Below are positions 40,501 through 52,500 of a stretch of DNA of 64,000 nt, piece by piece; the first letter of the stretch is position 1; each line of letters opens with the position of its first letter. This DNA comes from Spirodela intermedia. Lineage: Eukaryota > Streptophyta > Magnoliopsida > Alismatales > Araceae. The notes below the pieces were generated by a model that was given only the letters and a program-made list of their open reading frames with translations, was not told the DNA's origin and ran no database searches. A program made the position numbers and the translations under genes. Location of the stretch: contig LR746272.1 in assembly GCA_902729315.2 (NCBI GenBank), positions 8,148,827 through 8,212,826 on the forward strand, read 5' to 3'.

Positions 40501-43500
40501 AAACCGTTTCTCCTTAGACAGGATGGAGGGTACCATCAGTGATAGGAGGAAGCTCAGAACTCTAAAAGAACCTGTCGGACAGGAAGGAGGATACTTTTGG
40601 CTGTAGGAGGAAGCCTAGAACCCAAAGAGAGACTGTTGGAGGGGGGTGGCAACATCAGGCAGTAGTAGGAAGTCAACACCAAGAGATAATACTGAAACCT
40701 TTGTCTAGACGGTGGAGATTCCTTCCCACTCACCATTCGAACTAGGAGAGGAAGTAGAAGAGGCTTGATGCTTGAGCCACAAAGCATGTACAGGTCAACT
40801 ATAGTGGCTAGAGGTGGCAATAATTCGGCCACAAACATTGAGAGAGCACAGGTTGCTGAGATTGACCATAAGGATAGCTTATGATGCACTTACTGTTAGA
40901 AGCCACAACATACTCTTGAACGATGTTGGAAGCTCCATGGAAAACCTTTGAGTCGAGGAAAAGGACAGAAAAGAGAGCAGCCAAGGAACAATGGTCGAGC
41001 TCATGTCATGACAGTGCATCAGAATGAAGCAGCACCGAAGGAGTCAGGTGCTCTCAACCAAGAAGAGGTCAAGAGGGTAAGATCTTTCATTGGGAATCTT
41101 GACAATGAAATCTGTTCATTATGTAGAAATTGAGGGTTCGTACTGGAGGCATATACAGATGTTGATTATGCAGGGTCAGTGGTTGACAGGAGATCAACCT
41201 CTAGATATTGCAATCTCATGATGTGGAGAAGTAAGAAATAGATCGTGATAGTACAATCTAGTGCAGAGGCTGAATTCCAAGCAATCGTTCAAGGTCTATG
41301 TAAACTACTTTGGCTCAAGTTCATCTTAGAAGACTTGAAGATTAAGTGGGATGGCTAATGGGTCTGAAATTAGTATAGCTCACAACCCAGTGCAACATGA
41401 TCGAACAAAACATATCAAGATTTTCAGACACTTCAGAGAAAAGTTAGAGAACTGATTGATTTGTACATTTCACGTGTCTACACGTGGCCAACTTGCTGAT
41501 GTACTTAGGGATTTAGTCTAGTATTTCATAGTATTGTATCTAAATTGAGACTTGAGAATACCTATTCGCCAGCTTAAAGGGGAGTGTGGGAACGAACATA
41601 TATTTAGGAGTTAGTTTATGTTGGTCGGTTTCTAGTTGAGAGCAGTTTCCTATTTTGTTAGTTTCCTAGTTGGTCAGTTTCCTTAACCTAGTTAGTTTCC
41701 TTTTTTATGGCCAGGGTTATTGTATACAATTAGCAATTGTTCCATGATTTGAGGAGCAGAAGAGCTTTTTCCCCAACCGTTTGTTCCTGTATGGTTTGAA
41801 TTATGTTTGAAAGGAATTGATTTCTTATTGCCATTAGATGTCATTAGTACAGAAGACTAGGTTTGGGGACGACGTAGTTAAATGACTACCCTAATGATGA
41901 TAAAAAAGGATTGGGATTTTTCTAGGACCGTATTTTGCTTTGATATCATGTTAGCGAATACCAGAAAATGGAAGGAGAGAGGTGAAACACTGGGAAAAAT
42001 CTTAGAGCAGAAGAGGTATACTTTCAACCCTATGTCCAAAATTTCTCTTTTAACCCTATGTTTGACTACGATTTTCTCGTTTCATAAGCCTCTGTATAAA
42101 CCTCTGTATACATGGGCAGCCATAGAGAATTTTTCATAATCATGCCTGGTGTTGGCTGAATGGTGTAAATTTTTTTGTCTGAGCTTATATGTTGATTTAT
42201 GTTCTACCATCTTGCGTTTCATCCTTCATATGCTAGGATCAATGCACTGAAGCTGCGTTTCCCCTCTTTTAGATTGTATTTTTCACACACCAGACGCCTC
42301 ATGTTTTTTTTATTAGTATAATTATTCAAAGCGATATGAACTAGAATTTCTAATTTTATGATGATCCCCTCCCCCCCCTCCCACACACACACCGTAGAGG
42401 ATCTCTCGGCTACAGCTTTGTGGAGAACTCATTCAAAAAGCTATGAGATGTGGATTTGTTCGCTTGTTCACTCGCTCATTTGTTTTAGTGATGACGTAAT
42501 CTTAAGGTATGAAGTGCTTTGCTTCCTTAAACACCAACTTTCCACTGTTAGGTGTCAGTGAAACTGCACTGTTGTTAGACATTGGTAAATAGTCCTTTCA
42601 TTTTCCATGAGAATTTCAGGTTATGTCAGGACATTGTACTGTTGAAAGTGGAACTGGCAGAGCTTTTGCTTCCAAGTGTCTTGGTCAACATATCTGGGAG
42701 GAATGATTCTGTAGTTGATCTTTGTCAGATAATCTCAATGAAGGTTGTCAAATGCATCAATTATGTATCCATCTTCAGTGTCTTTCTTTGTTTTCGTTGG
42801 TATCATTTTCTGTATTTCTTTTGTCTCTTTGTTTGTGTTCCCCTGTAGCTTCATGGAACTGTCCTTTTAATATGGTCATAGATTTTTAAAGACAAGTTAT
42901 GCGGAACTGTTTGATCCTGATTGTAATTGTTTCAGCTAAGAGGGAACCTGATCCTGTTAATCATATGTTGCTGTTCTCTAAGCAAGGAGTTGGTGTGTTA
43001 AGAGATTGAGTGCTGAATTTATCCGTACAGTTGTGGTTACACTTTTTTTTATCGTTTCCTTTCTTTCACAATAATGGATTATAAAATGTTGACTTGTAGA
43101 ATCACACAGTGGTGTTTACTGAGTTAATTGTAATCGTAGTTTTTTTCAGACATGATATGCGAAGCTGTTTCATCCTGATTGTAATTGTTTCAGCTAAGAG
43201 GAACCTAATTGTAGTTTAAAGGGCAGTAAATAATAAATATTTGTTTTTTCCTTTTATGTTCCTAACCTCTAATATTCATTCATATTTTTTCACCGATTCT
43301 ATCTTTAGATTTGGAGTCACCATTTTTCCAGATTAATGAGCCAATTATTCTTTATCATCTGATCTGTTGCGTTTAATAATTTCGTGCCATTGCCATATTG
43401 ATGAGTTTGTGGAATATGCTTGACGACAAATGCTTCATTCATAAAATTCTAATTTCCTATTTCCTGCTTCATATTGGTGTTCGATTTCGATGTTAGGTTT

Positions 43501-46500
43501 TTTTCTAAAAAATTACTTTAATTACGAAAAGGTTTTTTTTTTTTCAGTTCCTTATTCTTTGATATAGTCAATTGTCATGGAAAATGTACTGTAACATATT
43601 TTGATCAGAACTGAGGAAAAGAAGTTAGCTGATCTCAGCCCCAACTGCCTGATCTGAGTTGGGAGTATTTGATTCCAGCCAATTTCGGGGATATTAGAGT
43701 GTTTCTGAACTTGATAAAATAAAGGAAACGAGTAGCAGACAGAAGAGTGGATAAAAGAAGCAGAGGTCTGTGTTTGTGGCTTGTGTAAAATTTTCAAGCG
43801 GTCGTCATAATCTTGTTCTAAACGTTCTTCAGTTTATTCAAATACATGATCATAGTAATATCTGATATGAGTCTGCCAATCTTTCTATCGAGAATGCTGA
43901 TTCTCATATGTATAAGTCTGATCCATGTGTAGAAAGAGGCATAAAGAAGGAAATAACTTTCGATTTTTTATGTGTTACAACTAGAGAGAGAGACAGAGAA
44001 GGAGAAGGAGAGAGATGACAGATATGGAAAGAGTACTTTGCCCTAATCTTGGAGTCTAGCATATATACTAGACTCTAAATGGGCTTGGGTGGACCAGTTC
44101 CGCCCAGATAGTTAGATGGATGGTCCAGCCTAGACATACGCACTCCAACAGCCCCCCTCAAGCTGGAGTGTATATATCATACACTCTTAGTTTATCGCAT
44201 AGAAATTCAACTCGGTGGCTATTCAGAGGCCTGATAAAAATATTGGCAAGTTGATCATTAAATTTAACATGCACAGTAGTGATGAGACGTGCCTGTAGCT
44301 TCTCTTTGACAGAATGACAACCAACTTCAATATGTTTCATCCTCTCATGAAATACATAATTAGAGATGATGTAGATTGCTGCTTGATTATCGCATTTGAG
44401 TTCCATAGGACTAGGATAAAGGAAATCAAATTCTTCAAGAAGATGATTGGTTTATATAAGTTCACATGTAATTTATGCCATTGTCCTATATTTTGATTCA
44501 GTACTTTGGACTGTAAGATGACCATTGTTCTTATACAATAATCTTTTGCTCAGATTTCTCTTGAGATATCTCAAAATCCGCATACCTACATCCAGATGTT
44601 TTGTGTGTGGTCATTCTATGAACTGACTCACTACACTAATAGCAAAAGAAATATCTGATTGGGTGATGGTTAAATAGTTCAGTATACTAACTTGACATCT
44701 ACCTCCCTGGATTCTCCAACATGGCTCTCTCATCAAGAGATAATTTCAAGTTAGAATCTATCAGAGTGGTAGTTGATTTTGTATTTGACATACCCATTTC
44801 CTCAAGGAGATCAAGGACATACTTTCATTGGTTGATCGCAATACCCTCCTTGGATCAAGCAATCTCAATTCCCAAAAAGTATTTAAGATTACCAAGGTCT
44901 TTAGTGGCAAAATGTCCTTGTAAGAATTCCTTGAGTTGCGAAATATCTTTGTGATCGTGTTAGGTGATAATAATGTCATTGACATAGATGATTAGTAAGA
45001 TACAACCAGAAAATGAATGTCTATAAAAGATTGCATGATCAATCCCACATCTTTGAAGATCAAACATAACTATATTACTACTGAAGTAGCTAAATTAGGC
45101 TTGTGAAAATTGGTTAAAATCATAGAGAGATTTTAGCGGATGATAAATCATACTAGACTCCCTTTGAGCAACAAACCCTAAAGATTCCTCTATATAAATC
45201 TCTTCTTATAAATCACCATGAACAAATGCATTCTTGATATTTAGTTGATGAAGAGGCCAAGAGAACCGTACAGCTAACTTTATTACGGGGAGAGAATGAA
45301 TCTAAATAATCCTCACCATGCACCTAGACCAACTTTAACATTGAAGACCCATTTGCACCTGACAACATATTTATGAGGCGGTCACACTAGGTACCATTTT
45401 ACTTGAGAGCAATCATCTCCTTCATAGTTGTATGCCACCCAAGAGGACCAAATGACTCTGAAACATTTTTAATAGGTACATCTAATAAGGTCAAGATAAA
45501 TGCAGAATTGGTTGAAGGCAAATGAGTACTAGAGGTGAAGGAAACAAAACCGTTTCATATTTCGTAAGGCAATGGGTATATCCAAGTTACTTGGGACAGA
45601 AATATTTTCAAGCTGACCTTCAGACATATTGGGGATTGGTTGTGGATGGAACACTTTATTAGCTGCCAAAGAAGTCTAGAGAGCTCTCTACCTTGTACAC
45701 TTCTGTAACACGGGGTTGACTAGCAGACTCAACATGACTATCAACTATATGAAGGTCAATATTAGAAAAAGAGCTAACATTGCCAGAAACACTGTGCCAT
45801 AAAGCAATGGGTTATAATAGTTATACCCTTTTTAAATGCAAGATTATCTTAAGAAAATTCACTTCATAGACTTAAGCCAAATTTATCTTGACCAACTTCT
45901 AATTTATAGACAAAATAGACACCCAAATATTTTAGGTGGAACACTATATAATGGCTCCCTTGGGTGAAAAATAGAGTAATAAATTTTATTCTCTAAAACG
46001 AAAGATGACATTTGGTTGATCAGATATGTTGGTAGTTAGTACAACATCTCCCCAAAATTTTATAGGAACGTGCATGTGTAGGAATGTATGAGTAGTTTCA
46101 GTGATAAGTCCATGTTTCCTCTCAACAACACCATTTTGCTGAGGGGCATGAGAACATGATGATTGACAAATTATCACATGATGGAGTAGATATTGTGAAA
46201 AGGAAGAGTTAAAAATATTCTTTTGCAGTGTCAAAATGTAGCACGTGGATGGTCTAGCCCAATTGATTTTTCATTTCAGCACAAAATGAGTAAAAGATAG
46301 AGAATACCTTATATATCTCCATTATGAGATATAATCATGTAACCTATGAGTGAACATCAATAAATATAACAAAGCATTTGAATCCAAATTTGATGTGACA
46401 TGATTAGCAACCGATACATTTTAATGAACCAAATCAAAGACACACATGACTAGAATGTTGGTGATTACTCAACTAACATGACTCACATTCTAATGGCTCT

Positions 46501-49500
46501 TGACCAATAAGATTGGGAGTCAATAACTTGAGATTCCCAAGAGACACATGACCCAATTAGTTATAAATTTGAAGTGGTGAAGCAGTGACACACGTGAAAT
46601 GAGAAGCTTTACCCAAATAGTATAGTAATCCATGCTCATATTCTTCGTCAATTGACCTCCATGTCTTAAGGTCCTGAATGAAACAAGAATTAGTATGACA
46701 ACTTGAAGAGCACAAGTTTACTAATAGAAATAAGGTTAAAAGGAAACTTAGGTATGTAAAGAACTAATTTGAGAGATAACTTAGGTGATGTGGACACAAT
46801 CCCCTAAGTAGTGATTATGTGCCTCTGGACTATGACTGATGATGGTAGAATTATGATATATTTCAACTCATCACCCATCACTGGGATATTGATTGTTGAC
46901 CTGTTGACCTGATCCATGATGTGCGGAGGCACCTCTGCTAGCCAATGATCGTTGATTGTTGATGGTGCGGGATGCCCAGACGTTTGTTGAGGAATTAGGG
47001 TTTGGCAGTGGCCCCAATCCCCCCTTCTGATTAGGGTTCCTCACTTGGACGATGACTTGAGTTGTCCAAGCAGAACCAGGAAGAAATGTTGGTCTGTGAG
47101 ACAGCTAGATGTCACAGGACTACACGAGATGATGTCAGGACAACCAAACTGAGGAGGTGGAGGAGGGGAAATGGGGATTCCGAAGCATTCGTCCTCTTTG
47201 AACAGTGAGAGACAATGCTGAAATGAGGGGATGATGGCAGAATGGCAAAAGATGGTGCCGGACATAGAGAGATGCCTAAAGGACGATCTGGGAGGCTTAG
47301 GACGGCTAGATGGAGTGGGATGCTGTCTAGGGCCCTGATGCTGTGTAGACATATATGCTCTAACATTATGGATATTAGCTGCCATATCAAATTTTGGGTT
47401 CTGTGATTCTTGGAGTTCGCCTTACCATCCACCCTTTTCTCGTCTGCAATTTCAATTATTAAGCTTGTATGATGATACTTCAATCTTCAGTCTCTCATGA
47501 ACTGTACTAAAATATTTTCTTCTGTGTTGAGATATTGGATAAATTTGACTGCGTTTTGTACTTGCCTGAAGATGGGTTTGTGATTTTCCTGTGCAATCCG
47601 TTTTCATTTTATCGTGCCTTCTTTATAGTGTAATAAGCTGATACGATTACAGTATTGAGTGTCATTTGACATAGTTCTAATTGGCCTTAAATATTTTTTA
47701 TTATATATATATAAATCGTTCTACTGGCAGGTCGAAGAAAACATATTTCTTGAATCCAACTATGCAATCAAATCTATCCAGATCTGGTTGAATGTGCTGA
47801 ACATTCTTCGATCATATGACAACACAGAAATGTCTCACTCATTTCAAAGAACCTCAAAGGTTGGCTTATTACGTCCTTAAGTTAGTATTAGTTGAACTTA
47901 TTTTCCTTCTATCAGAAGTTTCTTTTTCAACTTGTCTTTTTTATTGATTTCTCTAGCCAAGTATAATTTTGATTTCACCAACATATAGTAATGTGACTTG
48001 ACTGTACGGAGGATATAGAAAAAGTGTTCCATTGTTGGATCATTAGTTTTGGCCCGTGTCAGGGGCCGGTGCAGGGACTTGAACAAGCATGTACGGATCC
48101 TTAAAACTACGAGCAGCAATAATTTGATCTGAATATACAGTGGCTCCCGAAAAGTTCTTGGTGGAAACGTTTAGTAAACAACCCTAGCTATGGTTCATGA
48201 AAGAATCTTATCCATCCACTTTCATAGATGAATGGATCTCAAGGCTTACACATATGTAGTGCACCAAAATCTTGGCCACTTTTGAGTTTTTTTTTACTCT
48301 AAATTTATATTGATAGATAACTTGAGATGAAGCTAGTATGTAGGAGACATGTACTATGACACCAAGATCTAAGGTATAATTGGCACAATCCACTTGGAAG
48401 AATCACTTGGTGTAAAACTGGTTTCTTGGAGAGAGAAGCTGATATGGACCCTTTTGATCATATCTGTGAAGCGTTGCTACTGGATTAGACTTTAAAGTAC
48501 CTGAAGCTGTTTGCATCTACAATGGCGTTGTACCAAATATTGTTCTTAATTTTCCAAATTTATGTTAATGTGTTTCAAATAGAATGCTTAATTTGAGAAT
48601 ATGAAAATAATTCCACCATCAACCCTTTTCAGTTTGATGAATTTCTGTTTTTTTCTGAACATTCCGGCTGAATACACTTTTATTTCCTTGTTTTTTCTGC
48701 TTCCGTTCGTCTATCACTTATTCTTTCTAACTTCTGTTATGAGCTGTTTGCAGCATGGTAGACAAAGTGTTCCAAGGACCCGTTATACACCAGCGCTGCA
48801 TGTAGAGTTGTTATCAAATTCCTCGTGGAAGAAGGTAATATTTGAAAAATGTGTCGCCAGTAAGAACTGCTATTCATTTTTTAATAATTATCGTTGCTCC
48901 TTTCTTCAGTCTCGCCATCTTTTAAACTCTTGGTGGTGAAACTGTAATTCATGTCATTTTTTTTATTGTTCCCTGAAATTATATTGCTTTGAAAGTGCAT
49001 TGATGTTTCAGATTGATCATCTGCTGCTGGACTTTTAAATATAAGTTTTAGCACCGGATCAATCATAATCGTAGGTTTCGGTGTCAACATTGGGTTGTCA
49101 TTTATAATTCCTATAACTTGTGCTTTCTTGTAGTCTCAGCTTTTGAAGCTTCTCAATCCAAAAGGTTTGGCTGATATCCTAGTCTAGCTTGGTGGGCTTC
49201 GATTCCATAACTGATCTAGGTTGTTTTCGAAGGGGCATATTCTGTCTTTATTTTTTTTGGGCATAACTGGTGTGAGGGAAATTCCTTTTGGGTTAAGGTG
49301 ACGACAGTTCATATAGTCATGGTGGAGGAAAAATGAGTAGAAGAAGCTTTTGATTCTGTGAATCACATGATAATATGCGAATCCAATTCTTTTAAAAAAA
49401 CTGGTATTCCAAAGTGGAACAGAAGGGCAATAGAAGCACACATAGTGTTACCTGTTACTGCTCGTTTCAATGCAGAGGTACTAGTGACAACGATCAACTG

Positions 49501-52500
49501 GTTGTTTATTATTTGATTCAGTTATGTGTACTAATTTGTTCAAGGAAATTTGAATGAAGTTCTTGTGCAGTAATTCTCCTGGAGGACCGTGCTCTTCTAA
49601 AGAGAAGCTATTATTCATTCAAAGGTAGCTTTGTGTTAGAAACGTATTGGTGAAGCACTTGATCCATGCTAGTAAACTTTGCACGATCTTAAGGAAATAA
49701 GATGTCGAAGGAAATTGCCCTGTGCTGATAATCTCTATTGAGACAGACAAACTGCCTGGTCATATTCGGAGGAACTGGCTCTTACAAGCTACTGACCGAC
49801 CCAATTCAATTAGAGGTTAACATTTTATTGTTTTATTGGATCCAAAAAGGAGGTTTAATTCAAATGTTCCAGAGAACATTTTAACAAAGAAATCTCCCTA
49901 GCATTCAGCTTGTAGGTTGCAGGCCTACTGTAATAATGTTACTGTAGAGAAACATAGACACAGGGAGAATAACCTCTGTCACTGAGGACAGAGGGCAGAA
50001 CGGCAGACAACCGCCTCTCATTTCATTCACCTCTGGCATCCCTTATATAGGGAGGAACCCTAGACAACTGTCCCAAAATACCCTCGTTTTTTTGCAGTAT
50101 TTCCTAACGACTTAGAACTTCCAACAGTTACTTTGCTTAGTTGCCCTTTAAATTCTAAAATAGTGTATTAGCGATCAGAAGCCCCAGTGGACAGCAGCTG
50201 ATTTTAGTGGTCCACCTTCTATTCTGTTGTATCCAGTCCTGTCCCTAAATTTACTTCTAGCCTTTGTGGTCTTCTTCTCACAATGGTTTCTAATTGTCTG
50301 AGATGCATTTAACACGTTTCTGATGTTTGACCACTGGTTTCATGTAACAGTCAATTTTATTCCTTTTGTTATTGATGTTCTGATATCTTTTGCTTTGCTT
50401 GAAGGTATATTGGCTCTCCATTGACTATCTTGTGGTTGCCAAGGCTGCAATTGTGAGTACCATTATCTCCTTTTATAGGTTCATGATAGTTGAATGGAAA
50501 ACAAGGGAATCGCATGTCTCTGGAGTGTCAATGTTGATGATATTTCTGATTTTTATGTAGTACTTTTATTGAAGAAAAATGATTTTTTCGTGGTACCAAT
50601 GATTCATTTGTGCCAATATCGACATAAATGTGTTAACTATTTGTTTTGAGTTCCAGGTTATAAGTTTTCTTATTTTTTCTTAAAGTTATATTGAATACCA
50701 CTGGATAAGGGATTCCTTCTTATCCACAATAGTGGGCATAAGGGAACTTGAAGAGTTAAATGTTTACTGAAGAGAGGGTGAGAAGAGGTCTTAATAATGT
50801 AAAAGTTTCAAAAGAACAAGCTGGAAGAAATTATTAAGTTGAGGAGGTGTAATGAGATGCTTTCCTTGTCAGTTGCTTAGATGGAAAATGTCATCGGAGA
50901 AGAAGTAAACTGCAATGTGGATGGAGTAAACTTAGGCAACTGTAACTCCCCAATGTCAAAAAATAAAAACACCTTACCATGGAATTATCGAGAAACTTAG
51001 CTCAAAGTAAGGTACGGAATTCTATCAAAATTTTGAATTAAACTGCATCACTAATAAAGGAGACCAATTTAGTCGTGTAATTTTTTTTTATAGATTAGTA
51101 TAACTCAAAGGGTTAATTTTAACCAAGACATAGGGTCCATGTTGGTCCATGTTTTTCAGAATTTGAATATTCCTTCCGAGATCAGTGGGGAGACTTGGGT
51201 GTATGGGGAAAGAGGACATGAAGAAAGAGAGAGGAAGAAAGAAGAAAAAAAAGGTTGTCTCAGATGACACTATCCACCTGTCTGTCTTTCCCTATACTGT
51301 TTTCACTTGCCAAGTGTGCGCAAAACATTAATCTGATTGGATGGGGGTGATTAACGGTCAAGTAGATTTATGCAATATTTTCACATCTAAGAAATATACT
51401 TCTGAAATTGTAAAAAATATCTAAGTCCGCAACCTGATCAATTAGTATCTGAATAAGGATCAGATCTGCTTGATCCATAATCCCACGCTAATTCCAAAGT
51501 ACCTTGGCCAACTCATACACTCCGGACTACTCTCTGAAATGTCATTTTCAGTTAGACTATTGATTCATTATTAATTTTTTAATTGAACAATATTTTTATT
51601 TTAAAACTGTTTATGTATATTTCATTACTGATTTGCTTTTCATGAAACCTTGCTTGTAATATGTTAAATTAACCTTTCCTTAATATGTTTCAGCACTGTG
51701 GCTCGTACTTCACTGCAGTAATGTATGTAGAATACTGGTGTGAAGAGAATTTTAACTGTCTCACATTGGGGAGCCCAGACTTCTCGAATCTCGAATCGGT
51801 CAGCCTAAACCTTTAAGAGTTTCCATTTCAGAGGTCACATTTATTGGTCTGAATTCAGTCATTTTTTAGCAACTGAAGTCTACAATCATTTGTTCAGACT
51901 GATTTTATTTTTTTTTCTATACTACCATTTATCATCCCACTTCAATCATCCAACGAAATAACTGATATTTCTTGTTTTCAGCTTCCACCACATGTCGAGC
52001 TACTCATTTCGGCAGTCACTCAGATCAACGAACCTGATAGCTTATACGGCATAATCCAGACATATAAGGTTTGTCTGTTCCAGAACTAAAAAATATGGGG
52101 GTAATATTGGTTTCACTTGAATGTTGAAAAGCACCTTGTGGTTTGATCTTGAAGAGGACGCAGGAATCAAAAGAGAAAAGGACATCTGTTGTTGTGACTA
52201 TTAGGCTTTTATTTAGTATTTTTTATTGGATCGAAATATTACATTAGGTATGGCGCATTGTTTGTGGAGGCCGTATTCTTTTCTGTAAACTCTAATGCTC
52301 TTGAAAACTCTATAGCCAATTTCTTCACCTGTCATTCTTCACCTGAACGTAAAGACAATATTTTTCCTAAAGTTTCTATAAATCCAATTTCTGGCATTCT
52401 TCTTTGCCTAACATGTTACTGAAATTGGGTCGTATACTGATCTTTCATGGCCTCTGTTTAGTAATAATCATAAGTATCTTTCATCAGGGTTGTAATAGTT

